A program made the translations under genes and the position numbers. Positions 42,572 through 52,246 of a stretch of DNA of 64,000 nucleotides are shown here, piece by piece. This stretch comes from JABDIP01 sp965212545 (lineage in GTDB: Bacteria > Pseudomonadota > Alphaproteobacteria > DSM-16000 > Inquilinaceae), in the NCBI GenBank assembly GCA_965212545.1, contig CBDBVB010000022.1:1-64000 (forward strand). The letters are read 5' to 3'. How positions within the stretch are numbered: the first letter of the stretch is position 1; each line of letters begins with the position of its first letter. The notes under the pieces were generated by a model. It did not search any database. It was given only the letters and a program-made list of their open reading frames with translations, and was not told the DNA's origin.

Positions 42572-45211
42572 TTATGCTAGGCTTTTGCTGGCGATCTCGT
42601 AAACGTCGGGCGACAGCCCCTCGATGGCGAGAATGCGCTCCAGTGCCGCCTTCATCTTGGCCTGCCGGTCGGTATCCTGACGGCGCCAGCGCCCCAGCGG
42701 AACCAGCAGCCGGGCGGCGAGCTGCGGATTCAGCGTCTCGACCGTCTGCACACTGTCGGCCAGCAAGTCGTATCCGCCGCCATCGGCGGCATGGAATCGG
42801 TACTGGTTGCCGGTGGCAAACGCGGCGATCAGCGAGCGCGCCCGGTTCGGGTTATGCCAGTCGAAATCCGCATGCTTGGTCAGGCCCGTGACCGCATCCA
42901 GGGTGCCCGGCAGGCTGGACAGAGCCTGCAGCGAGAACCAGGTGTCGATGACCAGCGGGTCATGGCGCCATTTCTCATAGAAGGCCGCGATTGCCTCCTC
43001 GCGGGCCGGCGCGTCGATATCGCGCAGTACCGATAGGGCCGCCTGGACGTCTGTCATGTTGTCGGCCTCGCGGAACTGCACGCCGGCCAAGGCTACGGCC
43101 TCGCTGTCGTCGGGCCGCGATCCCAGATAGGCGAGGCAGAGGTTCTTCAGGGACCTGCGGCCGGCGGCCGTCGGATTGAGCTGGTAGGGGCCGTCGTCGC
43201 TGCTGGCCGAATAGGTGGCGCGCAGTCGGTCGCCAAGTCGCGCCGCGATCTCCCGTCGGGCGAAGGTCCGGGCGGCATGAATCGCATCCACATCGACCGT
43301 CGCCATTTGATCGGCCAGATAGGCCTCGCCCGGAAGGGTCAGGGCCTCGGCGACGAAGGCCCGGTCGAGTGAATCGTCCTCCAGCGTCCGGGCGAAGGCA
43401 TCAACAAAATCCGCGTCCAGCGCCAGCGTCTCGCCACGCTGATGGACGGCGACCAAGTCGAGCAGCAACTGCGAGGCCAGTTGCTGGCCGGCCTCCCAGC
43501 GGGCGAACGGATCGCTGTCGTTGGCGAACAGGAACAGCAACCGATCGCGCGGCTGTGCGGTCAGTTTCACCGGAGCCGAGAATCCGCGCAGCAGCGACGG
43601 CACCGGGGCGCTCGGCACGCCTTCGAACCGAAAAGACTGCTCGGCTTCGGTCACTGTCAGAACCGTAGTTCCTTCCGCCGAGTTGCCATCCAGGGTTGGC
43701 GCCATGTCGCCGCCGGACCGGTCCAGCAGGCCGACCGCGAGCGGGATCGTCAGCGGGCCCTTGTGATCCTGACCGGGCGTCGGAGGGGTGCGTTGCTTGA
43801 CGGTCAGGGTATAGGAGCCGTCCTCCGGGTCGTAGGTATCGTCCACGGTGATTTCCGGCGTGCCGGCCTGGGCGTACCACTGGCGGAAGCGGGCGAGGTC
43901 GGTGCCGCTGGCATCCTCCATCGCCGCAACGAAATCCTCGATCGTCACGGCCTGCCCGTCATGGCGCTCGAAATAGAGGTCCGTGCCGGCGCGGAACGCT
44001 TCGGCCCCGATCAGGGTGTGGATCATCCGCACCACCTCTGCACCCTTCACGTAGACGGTCGGGGTATAGAAGTTGTTGATCTCGATATAGCTTTCCGGCC
44101 TGACCGGATGCGCCGTCGGGCCCGCATCCTCGGGGAACTGGGTGGCGCGCAGCCGGCGCACATCGTGGATGCGCTTGACCGCCGCACTGCCCATGTCGGC
44201 GGAGAACTCCTGGTCGCGGAAGACCGTCAGCCCCTCCTTCAGGGAGAGCTGGAACCAGTCGCGACAGGTCACCCGGTTGCCGGTCCAGTTGTGGAAATAC
44301 TCGTGACCGATGATGCCTTCGATATTGTCGTAGTCGCTGTCGGTGGCGGTCTCGGCGCTGGCCAGCACGTATTTCGAGTTGAAGACGTTGAGTCCCTTGT
44401 TCTCCATCGCGCCCATGTTGAAGTCGCTCACGGCCACGATCATGAAGCGCTCCAGATCGTATTCCAGCCCGTAGACCTCCTCGTCCCAGGCCATGGAGTT
44501 CTTCAGCGAACGCATGGCGTGCTCGCATTTGTCCACATCGCCCTCGCGGACATAGATCTCAAGCGGCACCTCGCGTCCGGACCGGGTGGTGAAGCTGTCG
44601 CGGTAGGGCACCAGGTCGCCGGCCACCAGGGCGAACAGGTAGGAGGGCTTGGGCCACGGGTCGTCCCATTTGGCCCAGTGGCGACCGTCGCCGGCATCGC
44701 CGCTCTCTGCCAGATTGCCATTGGACAGCAGCACCGGGCATTTGGCGCGGTCGGCGATGACGGTCGTGGTGTAACGCGCCATGACGTCAGGGCGGTCGGG
44801 GAAATAAGTGATCCGCCGGAACCCTTCGGCCTCGCACTGGGTGCAGAAATTGCCGCCGGAGGTGTAGAGGCCTTCCAGGGCGGTGTTCTTGTGCGGTTCG
44901 ATCCGGGTGACGATATCGAGGGTGAAGGCGTCCGGCACGTCCGGCAGGGTCAGGCTGTCGGCGTCCACCGTGTAGCGGTTGCCACCCAACTCCTCGCCGT
45001 TCAACGTCGCCGACACCAGCTCCAGATGCTGCCCGTCGAGTACCAACGGCGCGCCGTCGCCGTCCGATTGCGGATTGCGCCGGATTGCCAGCTTGGATGT
45101 CACCGTGGCGCCGTCTTCGAACAGGTCGAAGGTCAGATCGACCGTATCGATCAGGAATTCCGGAACGCGGTACTCATCCAGACGGATCGTTTTTGGGGCG
45201 TTGTCGGGCAT
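42572..45211 (-). CDS. pepN: Aminopeptidase N
   Basis: An 879-residue M1-family zinc aminopeptidase, matching the length of E. coli PepN. Catalytic motifs: MGAMENKGLNVFN (GxMEN), zinc-binding HEYFHNWTGNR with the third ligand Glu in LKEGLTVFRDQEF, and the N-terminal beta domain. It removes amino-terminal residues from peptides in the cytoplasm; no signal peptide is present. The ATG at 45211 is used, since it immediately precedes PDNAPKTIRLDEYR; an ATG six codons upstream is possible. The Cys-rich repeat protein gene follows after 67 bases. Confidence 0.95.
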   Translation of the reverse strand: MPDNAPKTIRLDEYRVPEFLIDTVDLTFDLFEDGATVTSKLAIRRNPQSDGDGAPLVLDGQHLELVSATLNGEELGGNRYTVDADSLTLPDVPDAFTLDIVTRIEPHKNTALEGLYTSGGNFCTQCEAEGFRRITYFPDRPDVMARYTTTVIADRAKCPVLLSNGNLAESGDAGDGRHWAKWDDPWPKPSYLFALVAGDLVPYRDSFTTRSGREVPLEIYVREGDVDKCEHAMRSLKNSMAWDEEVYGLEYDLERFMIVAVSDFNMGAMENKGLNVFNSKYVLASAETATDSDYDNIEGIIGHEYFHNWTGNRVTCRDWFQLSLKEGLTVFRDQEFSADMGSAAVKRIHDVRRLRATQFPEDAGPTAHPVRPESYIEINNFYTPTVYVKGAEVVRMIHTLIGAEAFRAGTDLYFERHDGQAVTIEDFVAAMEDASGTDLARFRQWYAQAGTPEITVDDTYDPEDGSYTLTVKQRTPPTPGQDHKGPLTIPLAVGLLDRSGGDMAPTLDGNSAEGTTVLTVTEAEQSFRFEGVPSAPVPSLLRGFSAPVKLTAQPRDRLLFLFANDSDPFARWEAGQQLASQLLLDLVAVHQRGETLALDADFVDAFARTLEDDSLDRAFVAEALTLPGEAYLADQMATVDVDAIHAARTFARREIAARLGDRLRATYSASSDDGPYQLNPTAAGRRSLKNLCLAYLGSRPDDSEAVALAGVQFREADNMTDVQAALSVLRDIDAPAREEAIAAFYEKWRHDPLVIDTWFSLQALSSLPGTLDAVTGLTKHADFDWHNPNRARSLIAAFATGNQYRFHAADGGGYDLLADSVQTVETLNPQLAARLLVPLGRWRRQDTDRQAKMKAALERILAIEGLSPDVYEIASKSLA

Positions 45212-45420
45212 GGGGGCTGGTCTCGGCACAGGTTGGGTCGGCTGATGTTCTAACGCAGCGGTGATAGATGGGAAAGCCGGCGGCCGTGGGGCAAAATCGC
45301 CGGCGTGGTCGAGCTATGGGCGCTTGGCCAAGCCTTGTGGGCAGCGCTTGTGGTCAAACTCCGCCGATGCTATTCGCCATCCTGTCCATAGGAACGTCCG
45401 CAGATTTGTCAGGCAGGGGC

Positions 45421-46485
45421 ATGGGAAAGATTCGATACGCCATCATCGGCGCGGGGACCATGGGCCAGGAGCATATCCGCAATCTGGCGCTGATCCCGGA
45501 TGCGGCGGTGACCGCGATCGCCGACTCCGACGATGGCATGCGCGGAGCGGCGGCGGCCATGGCCGGACCGGAGGTGCGGGCGTTCGACAATCCGCACGAC
45601 CTGCTGGCGGCGGATCTGGCCGATGCGCTGGTGATCGCCACCCCGAACCACACCCATGCCGAGGTCCTGATGCCGGCGCTGGCGACCGGTCTGCCGATCC
45701 TGGTCGAGAAACCGCTGTGCACCACGATGGAAGACTGTCGACGGGTTGTTGACGCGGCGAGCGGGCGCTCAGCACCGGTCTGGGTCGCGATGGAGTATCG
45801 CTACATGCCGCCGGTCGCCCGCCTGATCGAGGAGGTGCGGGCCGGCACCATCGGGACGCTGCGCATGCTGGCGATCCGTGAGCACCGGTTCCCGTTCCTG
45901 ACCAAGGTCGGCGACTGGAACCGCTTCTCCCGCAACACCGGCGGAACCATGGTGGAGAAATGCTGTCATTTCTTCGACCTGATGCGGCTGATCGTCGGTG
46001 CCGAGCCGGTTCGGGTCTTCTCCAGTGGAGCGCAGGATGTGAACCATCTCGACGAGCGCTACGGTGGCGAAACGCCGGACATGGTCGACAACGCCTTTGT
46101 GATCGTCGACTTCGAGAACGGCGCCCGGGCGCTGCTGGATCTGTGCATGTTCGCGGAAGTCTCCCGCGACCAGGAAGAGATTTCGGCAATTGGCGAGCGC
46201 GGCAAGGTCGAGGCCTGCGTGCCGTCCTCGACCCTGTTCATCGGCTTGCGGGACAGCGGGGATCGGCACACCGAGACGATCCCGGTCGACGCGGATGTGC
46301 TGGCGGCCGGCCACCATCACGGCTCGACTTATTTCGAACACCTGGCCTTCCGCAAGGCGATGCTCAACGACACCGCGCCGGAGGTCGGTCTGAACGACGG
46401 GCTGAAAGCGGTGGCGATGGGCCTGGCCGCGGAACGGTCGATCCGGGAGCGCCGGCCGGTAGACTTGTCGGAGTTCGGGCTGTAA
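45421..46485 (+). CDS. Gfo/Idh/MocA family oxidoreductase
   Basis: A 354-residue NAD(P)-dependent oxidoreductase. Rossmann motif YAIIGAGTMGQEHIRNL; then DALVIATPNHTHAEVL and the EKP catalytic motif PILVEKPLCT; the C-terminal domain has GGTMVEKCCHFFDLMRLI, carrying the catalytic histidine. It differs from the enzyme at 25.7 kb in this region. The start at 45421 opens directly into the Rossmann motif; a longer upstream frame has no domain. The substrate is probably a sugar or inositol derivative. Divergent from pepN; the glycan locus begins 215 bases downstream. Confidence 0.88.
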   Translation: MGKIRYAIIGAGTMGQEHIRNLALIPDAAVTAIADSDDGMRGAAAAMAGPEVRAFDNPHDLLAADLADALVIATPNHTHAEVLMPALATGLPILVEKPLCTTMEDCRRVVDAASGRSAPVWVAMEYRYMPPVARLIEEVRAGTIGTLRMLAIREHRFPFLTKVGDWNRFSRNTGGTMVEKCCHFFDLMRLIVGAEPVRVFSSGAQDVNHLDERYGGETPDMVDNAFVIVDFENGARALLDLCMFAEVSRDQEEISAIGERGKVEACVPSSTLFIGLRDSGDRHTETIPVDADVLAAGHHHGSTYFEHLAFRKAMLNDTAPEVGLNDGLKAVAMGLAAERSIRERRPVDLSEFGL

Positions 46486-46700
46486 CGGCGCTGCCGGCGG
46501 CGACCCGTCTATCGCATCCTGCCGCACCATCCCCGCCGATCTACGCGGCCAAACCGGCGGCCGGCCCCGACGATGACGGGAGCTTGCCGCTCGGCGCGGC
46601 AAGTACTATCAGTACGCGCGCGTGCCTTGAGCACCGAATCTCAAGCGACTGATGCCCGGCGATCCGGCCAACCGATGAATTCGATAGATTCGTGCCTGAT

Positions 46701-47474
46701 ATGAAGACCGTAATCCTGGCGGGCGGCCTGGGCTCGCGCCTGTCAGAGGAAACCGACGTGAAGCCCAAACCGATGGTCGAGATCGGTGGACATCCCATCC
46801 TCTGGCACATCATGAAGATCTATGCCCATTACGGGCTGACGGACTTCATCGTCTGCCTTGGATACAAGGGCTATATGATCAAGGAGTATTTTGCCAACTA
46901 CGTACTGCATAACTCGAACGTGACGATCGATCTCGCAAAGCACGAGATCGAGTTCCACAACAACACCGCCGAACCGTGGCGGGTGACATTGGTGGATACG
47001 GGCGCGCGCACCATGACCGGTGGTCGCCTCAAACGGGTCTCGCAATACCTCGCTGGCGCGGATCGCTTTTGCATGACCTATGGCGATGGAGTCGCCGACA
47101 TCGATATCGGCGCGCTGCTCGATTTCCATGAGGAGCATGGTCGACAGGCCACGATGACAGCCGTTCAACCGCCGGGCCGATTCGGCGCCGCTGTGCTCGA
47201 CGGCGACCAGGTGGCCCGCTTCGCGGAGAAGCCGCGCGGCGATGGCGGTTACATAAACGGCGGATTCTTCGTCCTATCGCCCAAAGTCTTGGATCTCATC
47301 GACGGCGACGAGGCTGGTTGGGAGCAGAAACCTCTCGAACAATTGGCCGCAAACGGGGAACTTGCTGCGTTTCGCCATGAGGGCTTCTGGCTGCCGATGG
47401 ACACCCTGCGCGACAAGATGGTCCTCGATGATCTGTGGAAGAGTGGCGAGGCACCGTGGAAAGTCTGGCCATAA
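46701..47474 (+). CDS. rfbF: Glucose-1-phosphate cytidylyltransferase
   Basis: A 257-residue nucleotidyltransferase that makes CDP-glucose from CTP and glucose 1-phosphate. It shows the sugar-nucleotidyltransferase signature ILAGGLGSRLSEETDVKPKP and family-specific segments (LGYKGYMIKEYFANYVLHNS; CMTYGDGVADIDI; GRFGAAVLDGDQVARFAEKP). An in-frame GTG at 46692 is an alternative start. It overlaps the dehydratase gene by 19 bases, so the two are coupled. It opens the seven-gene plus-strand sugar operon and makes this a CDP-sugar rather than dTDP- or GDP-sugar pathway. Confidence 0.93.
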   Translation: MKTVILAGGLGSRLSEETDVKPKPMVEIGGHPILWHIMKIYAHYGLTDFIVCLGYKGYMIKEYFANYVLHNSNVTIDLAKHEIEFHNNTAEPWRVTLVDTGARTMTGGRLKRVSQYLAGADRFCMTYGDGVADIDIGALLDFHEEHGRQATMTAVQPPGRFGAAVLDGDQVARFAEKPRGDGGYINGGFFVLSPKVLDLIDGDEAGWEQKPLEQLAANGELAAFRHEGFWLPMDTLRDKMVLDDLWKSGEAPWKVWP

Positions 47475-48526
47475 CGCCCTCTTTCTGGCGTGGCCGCCGC
47501 GTGCTGCTGACCGGCCACACCGGTTTCAAGGGGGCGTGGCTGGCCTTGTGGCTGGAGACCCTCGGGGCCGAGGTCACCGCCGTCGCATTGCCGCCGGCCA
47601 CGGAACCGAACCTTTTCCAGATATTGGCGCCGTGGCCGCGCATGGCCTCGCAATTCGGTGATCTGCGCGACCCGCCGGTCGCCTTCGACAGTCTGACCAG
47701 GGCTAATCCGGATATTGTGTTCCACCTGGCCGCCCAGGCCCTCGTGCGGCCATCCTACGATGACCCCGTCGGCACATTTGCCAGCAATGTCCTGGGTACG
47801 GCTCACGTGCTCGACGCCGTGCGGCGCATTCCGGCGATCAAGGCGGTCGTGGTCGTCACCAGCGACAAGGTCTATGCCAATGACGGAGAGGGCCGGCCGT
47901 TCCGGGAGGATGACCGGCTTGGTGGCGACGACCCCTACAGCGCATCAAAAGCCTGCCAGGAAATCGTCACCGCTAGCTATCGTCGCAGCTTCCTCGACAA
48001 ATCCGCGACTCGTGTCGCCTGCGCCCGCGCCGGTAACGTGATCGGCGGCGGAGACTGGGCCATGGACCGCCTGGTCCCCGACTTCGTGCGCGCCCTGACG
48101 GCGGGGCAAGAGCTGCTGATCCGGAACCCCGAGGCGACCCGCCCCTGGCAGCACGTTCTTGAGCCACTGGCCGGTTACCTGGCCTACGCGGAACAGCTCT
48201 GCGCCGGCGGGGAGGTGCCGCCGGCGCTCAATTTCGGACCGGCGCCGGAGGATGTGCTGCCGGTACGGTCGGTCGTTGAACGCATGACCGAGCACTGGAG
48301 CGATGGCGCAGGCTGGCGCATTGACCAGGCCGAGTCGGTACCCGAAGCGCACCGCCTGACGCTCGACTCGAGCCTGGCGGCCAAGTCCCTCGGGTGGCGG
48401 CCCAAGCAGGGAATGGAGCAGGCGCTCGATTGGACTATCGGCTGGTACCGGGCCCATGCCGACGGCAGCGACATGCGCGCCATCAGCCTGGACCAGATCG
48501 AGCGCTATCAGGGACTCGGCCGATGA
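47456..48526 (+). CDS. rfbG: CDP-glucose 4,6-dehydratase
   Basis: A 356-residue extended SDR enzyme that turns CDP-glucose into CDP-4-keto-6-deoxyglucose. NAD motif LLTGHTGFKGAWLALWLE; catalytic tyrosine and lysine in DPYSASKACQEI; family segment VFHLAAQALVRPSYDDPVGTF. The GTG at 47456 fits the family length and overlaps the rfbF stop. The next gene starts inside its stop (ATGA). Product is the branch-point intermediate for CDP-dideoxy and branched sugars. Confidence 0.93.
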   Translation: MESLAITPSFWRGRRVLLTGHTGFKGAWLALWLETLGAEVTAVALPPATEPNLFQILAPWPRMASQFGDLRDPPVAFDSLTRANPDIVFHLAAQALVRPSYDDPVGTFASNVLGTAHVLDAVRRIPAIKAVVVVTSDKVYANDGEGRPFREDDRLGGDDPYSASKACQEIVTASYRRSFLDKSATRVACARAGNVIGGGDWAMDRLVPDFVRALTAGQELLIRNPEATRPWQHVLEPLAGYLAYAEQLCAGGEVPPALNFGPAPEDVLPVRSVVERMTEHWSDGAGWRIDQAESVPEAHRLTLDSSLAAKSLGWRPKQGMEQALDWTIGWYRAHADGSDMRAISLDQIERYQGLGR

Positions 48527-49767
48527 GCGCGGTGTCGCGCCCGATCTGTCGTTCCTGCGGCGCCGAACTGACCCGGACATTCGTCGACCTCGGCTCGACT
48601 CCCCTTGCCAATTCATACCTCAACGCATCCGACCTTGCCGCGGTCGAGCCACGCTACCCCCTGCATGCCAGGGTCTGCGGCGGCTGCTTCCTGGTCCAGG
48701 TCGAATCCGCCGTGCCACCGGCGGAAATCTTCGGCGACTATGCCTATTTCTCCAGCTACTCGGCGTCCTGGGTTGATCACGCGCGGCGCTTCGCCGAGGC
48801 GAGCATCGCGCGCTTCGGCCTTGACGCCGGCAGTCTGGTGGTCGAGGTGGCGAGCAATGACGGCTACCTGCTGCGTCACTTCCTGGCGGCCGACATTCCG
48901 GTGCTGGGAATCGAACCGGCGGCGAACGTGGCGGCCGCCGCCGAAGCCGCAGGCGTGCCGAGCGAGGTCCGCTTCTTCAGCGAGTCGACGGCCCGCGACT
49001 TGCTGGCGCGGGATCTGGCGGCGGACCTGCTGGTCGGCAACAACGTGCTGGCCCACGTCCCGGACCTCAACGACTTCGTTGCCGGCCTGGCGCTCCTGCT
49101 CAAGCCGGCAGGCGTGCTCAGCCTGGAGTTTCCGCATCTGCTGCGGCTGATCCGCGGCGTCCAGTTCGACACGATCTACCACGAGCATTTCAGCTACTTC
49201 TCGTTCCTCGCCGTCGAACGGGTCTTCGCGCGTCACGGTCTGGTGGTCTTCGACGTCGAGCAGTTGCCGACCCATGGCGGCAGCCTTCGCGTCTTCGCCA
49301 GCCGGCGCGACGGCGAGCCGCGCGCTGCCAGTGCGGCGGTCGAAGAGTTGCGTGCCGAGGAAGCCGTCGCCGGGCTCGACCGCCTGGAGGCCTATGCCGG
49401 ATTTGCCGATAAGGTCGCCGCGGTCAAGGCCCGATTGCTCGAATTCCTGCGCCGCGCCAAGGCCGAAGGCAAGACCGTCGTTGCTTATGGCGCGGCGGCC
49501 AAAGGCAACACACTGCTCAACACCTGCGGCATCGACGGCGAACTGATCGCCTATGTGGTCGACCGCAATCCGCACAAGCAGGGCTGCTATCTGCCGGGCA
49601 GCCGTTTGCCGATCCATTCGCCTGAGCGCATCTTCGAGACCAGGCCCGACTACGTTCTGATCCTGCCCTGGAACCTGCGCGACGAGATCATGGCTTCAAT
49701 GGCCAAGGTGCGCGAATGGGGCGGCCGCTTTGTCGTGCCGGTCCCCGAGATCGAGGTGCAGGCGTGA
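48523..49767 (+). CDS. NDP-sugar C-methyltransferase, TylC3/EvaC family
   Basis: A 414-residue sugar C-methyltransferase with the three-domain layout of TylC3/EvaC: an N-terminal zinc-binding domain (CRSCGAEL and CGGCFLVQVE), a SAM-binding domain (VVEVASNDGYLLRHFLAADI) and a C-terminal domain (AYGAAAKGNTLLNTCGI). The catalytic Tyr-His-Glu-His segment is TIYHEHFSYFS. Members methylate carbon 3 of NDP-4-keto-6-deoxysugars to give branched sugars. Overlaps both neighbours by four bases (ATGA, GTGA), so it is translated with the CDP-sugar enzymes. Confidence 0.9.
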   Translation: MSAVSRPICRSCGAELTRTFVDLGSTPLANSYLNASDLAAVEPRYPLHARVCGGCFLVQVESAVPPAEIFGDYAYFSSYSASWVDHARRFAEASIARFGLDAGSLVVEVASNDGYLLRHFLAADIPVLGIEPAANVAAAAEAAGVPSEVRFFSESTARDLLARDLAADLLVGNNVLAHVPDLNDFVAGLALLLKPAGVLSLEFPHLLRLIRGVQFDTIYHEHFSYFSFLAVERVFARHGLVVFDVEQLPTHGGSLRVFASRRDGEPRAASAAVEELRAEEAVAGLDRLEAYAGFADKVAAVKARLLEFLRRAKAEGKTVVAYGAAAKGNTLLNTCGIDGELIAYVVDRNPHKQGCYLPGSRLPIHSPERIFETRPDYVLILPWNLRDEIMASMAKVREWGGRFVVPVPEIEVQA

Positions 49768-50294
49768 TCTTCACCGAGACCGAGATCCCTGGCGTCCATG
49801 TGGTCGATCTGGAAAAGATCGGTGACGAGCGTGGCTTCTTCGCCCGCAGCTTCTGCGCTGAGGAGTTTGCCCGGAGAGGATTGCACAGCCAATTCCCGCA
49901 GGCCAATATCTCGTTCAACAGGGCGCGGGGCACCCTGCGCGGCCTGCACTACCAGGCAGAGCCGAAGCCGGAACCCAAGCTGGTCCGGTGTACGCGCGGT
50001 TCGATCTATGACGTCGCTGTCGATCTCCGGCTGGACTCGCCCGCCATTTGCCGCTGGATCGGCCGGGTGCTGAGCGGCGAAAGCCACACCGCACTCTATG
50101 TCCCGCCAGGCTGTGCCCACGGTTTCGTTACGCTGGAGGACGACAGCGAAGTATCCTATCTGATGGGCGAGACCTATCATCCCGACCTTGCCCGCGGTGT
50201 GCGTTGGAACGACCAGGCTTTCGCGATCGACTGGCCGCTCGAACCTGTGGTTATCTCCGAACGCGATGCGAGCTATCCGGATTTCGCACCATGA
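49764..50294 (+). CDS. dTDP-4-dehydrorhamnose 3,5-epimerase family protein
   Basis: A 176-residue cupin-fold epimerase of the RmlC/RfbC family. It keeps the catalytic-histidine segment GTLRGLHYQ, the ARGSIYDVAVDLR-like strand (RGSIYDVAVDLRLD) and the C-terminal VPPGCAHGFVTLEDDSEVSYL. It would epimerise a 4-keto-6-deoxy sugar at C3 and/or C5; in this CDP-sugar operon it probably acts on the dehydratase or methyltransferase product. The GTG start overlaps the previous stop, and its stop overlaps the next ATG. Confidence 0.9.
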   Translation: MIFTETEIPGVHVVDLEKIGDERGFFARSFCAEEFARRGLHSQFPQANISFNRARGTLRGLHYQAEPKPEPKLVRCTRGSIYDVAVDLRLDSPAICRWIGRVLSGESHTALYVPPGCAHGFVTLEDDSEVSYLMGETYHPDLARGVRWNDQAFAIDWPLEPVVISERDASYPDFAP

Positions 50295-51442
50295 ACAAGG
50301 GCCAGCCGTCCGTCGGCAGAATTCCCGTTGCCGGCCCCTGGATCACCGAGAAGGAGATCCAATACGTTACCGATGCCGCGACCAACGCATGGTACGGCGA
50401 CGCCAACATGTACCACGAGCGATTCGAGACAGCCTTTGCCGCCTATGTCGGACGGCGGTATGCAATCTCTCTCCCTTCATGCACTTCCGGTCTGCACCTG
50501 AGCCTGGCGGCGCTCGACATCGGGCCCGATGACGAGGTCGTCGTGCCCGATGTCACTTGGATCGCCTCCTCGGCGCCGATCTCCTATGTCGGCGCGACGC
50601 CTGTCTTCGCGGACGTCGATGCCAGGTCCTGGTGCCTGACGGCCGAGTCTCTCGAAGCGGTCATCACACCGCGCACCAGAGCCGTCATCGTTGTCGATCT
50701 CTACGGCAACATGCCGAATATGGATGCGATCCTCGAGCTCGCCGCAGAGCGCAGGATCGCCGTCATCGAAGACGCCGCGGAAGCGATCGGATCGCAATAT
50801 GACGGCCGCAAGGCCGGAAGCTTCGGCCATGCCAGTGTATTCAGCTTTCACGGCTCCAAGACACTGACTACCGGTGAAGGTGGCATGCTGGTCACCGACG
50901 ACGAGGATTTCTATCGCCGCTGTCTTTTCCTGCGCGACCATGGCCGGGTGCCCGGTGACCGCATGTTCCGCAATGCCGAGGTGGCCTTCAAATACAAGAT
51001 GTCGAGCATGCAGGCGGCGCTGGGGCTGGCGCAGATTGAACGAATCGACGAATTGGTGGCCCGCAAGCGCGAGATCTTCGACTGGTATCGTATGGCCCTT
51101 GGCGATTGCTGCGGCATCACGCTGAACTCGGAAGCGCCGAACGTGGTCAACACCTACTGGATGGTGACCGCGGTGGCCGTTGATCGACCGGAACTGCACA
51201 AGACAAAAATTATGGAACGACTTGGCCGAGCTGCTATCGACAGTCGCCCCATGTTCGATCCCTTGAGTTCGATCCCTGCCTATGTGGATTACTCGGAAGC
51301 CGATGCTGCCCGGCTAAGAAACCATGTCAGTTATGCGGTTACCCCGACAGGGATCAACCTTCCAAGTGGTTTCAATCTCAGCAAGTCGGATGTCGGCAAA
51401 GTAGCGTCTGAGTTCCTGAACATCCTGGCTACGCAAGACTGA
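50291..51442 (+). CDS. DegT/DnrJ/EryC1/StrS sugar aminotransferase
   Basis: A 383-residue PLP-dependent sugar aminotransferase. The Schiff-base lysine is Lys190 in FHGSKTLTTGEGGM, so it is a normal transaminase and not a ColD/DdhC-type dehydrase, which has histidine there. Other motifs: LPSCTSGLHLSLAAL, VPDVTWIASSAPISYVGATP and IEDAAEAIGSQYDGRKAG. It would put an amino group on a keto sugar. The start overlaps the epimerase stop. The following gene encodes a formyltransferase, which suggests the amine is N-formylated. Confidence 0.92.
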   Translation: MNKGQPSVGRIPVAGPWITEKEIQYVTDAATNAWYGDANMYHERFETAFAAYVGRRYAISLPSCTSGLHLSLAALDIGPDDEVVVPDVTWIASSAPISYVGATPVFADVDARSWCLTAESLEAVITPRTRAVIVVDLYGNMPNMDAILELAAERRIAVIEDAAEAIGSQYDGRKAGSFGHASVFSFHGSKTLTTGEGGMLVTDDEDFYRRCLFLRDHGRVPGDRMFRNAEVAFKYKMSSMQAALGLAQIERIDELVARKREIFDWYRMALGDCCGITLNSEAPNVVNTYWMVTAVAVDRPELHKTKIMERLGRAAIDSRPMFDPLSSIPAYVDYSEADAARLRNHVSYAVTPTGINLPSGFNLSKSDVGKVASEFLNILATQD

Positions 51443-51454
51443 CGCGCGTAGGCC

Positions 51455-52246
51455 ATGCCAAAACCTGAAGCCATGAAGCTGCTTGTTTTCGCTGATGGCG
51501 ATGTCGGTGCCCAGGTTGTGAACCACATCCTCGCAACGGGCGATCGAATCGGCGCTCTGGTTCTCAATTCTCGCGCGGAGACCGACGCTACCAAGGCTCT
51601 TTCAGAGGACGCGCTGCAAAACGATGTCGAGACCGTGGTCCGAAGCGATGACCTGTACAAGCCGGAAGTCGTCGAGAGGATGCGGCGAATGAACCCGGAT
51701 CTCGGCATTCTTGCATGGTGGCCCTATATCGTCCGGGACCCAGTCTTGTCCCTGCCGAGCACTGGATTCCTCAATTTCCATCCCAGTTCGTTGCCCTACA
51801 ATCGCGGAAAGCACCCCAACTTCTGGAACCTCGTGGAGGAGGTGCCATTCGGGGTGTCCCTGCATTGGGTCGACAGCGAGGTGGATCACGGCGATCTGGC
51901 GTTCCAGGCACAAATCGAAAAGTCATGGGAAGATACCGGCGAGACCCTTTACCTGAAGGCCAAGTCCGAAATCGTACGACTGTTCGAGGAAAACTATGCG
52001 CTGATCAGGAAGGGTACGATACCTAGGATTCCCCAGGATCACGCGCGCGCGACGGCGCACCGCGCTGCGGAGTTGGACCCCGCTTCCAAGTTGGAACTGG
52101 ATCAGCAGTACACGGCGCGTGACCTGCTGAACCGCTTGCGCGCCAGGACGTTTCCGCCACATCCGGCATGTTGGTTTCAAGACGGCAGCAATCGCTACGA
52201 GGTCAGAGTGGAGATTACGAAATCGGGGAAGAAGAATGAAAATTGA
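51455..52246 (+). CDS. Formyltransferase family protein, candidate sugar N-formyltransferase
   Basis: A 263-residue protein with the formyltransferase fold that uses N10-formyltetrahydrofolate. The catalytic Asn-His-Asp set is Asn107 and His109 (FLNFHPSSLPYNRGKHPNFW) and Asp144 (EVDHGDLAF). It is shorter than methionyl-tRNA formyltransferase and resembles sugar N-formyltransferases such as VioF/QdtF. Its place right after a DegT aminotransferase supports formylation of the amino sugar. Start choice is uncertain (51455 or an in-frame ATG at 51473). The stop overlaps the next gene by 11 bases. Confidence 0.85.
   Translation: MPKPEAMKLLVFADGDVGAQVVNHILATGDRIGALVLNSRAETDATKALSEDALQNDVETVVRSDDLYKPEVVERMRRMNPDLGILAWWPYIVRDPVLSLPSTGFLNFHPSSLPYNRGKHPNFWNLVEEVPFGVSLHWVDSEVDHGDLAFQAQIEKSWEDTGETLYLKAKSEIVRLFEENYALIRKGTIPRIPQDHARATAHRAAELDPASKLELDQQYTARDLLNRLRARTFPPHPACWFQDGSNRYEVRVEITKSGKKNEN

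Noticed and set aside
43442..45253. 603-codon plus-strand frame opposite pepN
   Set aside because: Val/Gly/Arg/His-rich, no motif, entirely antisense to PepN.
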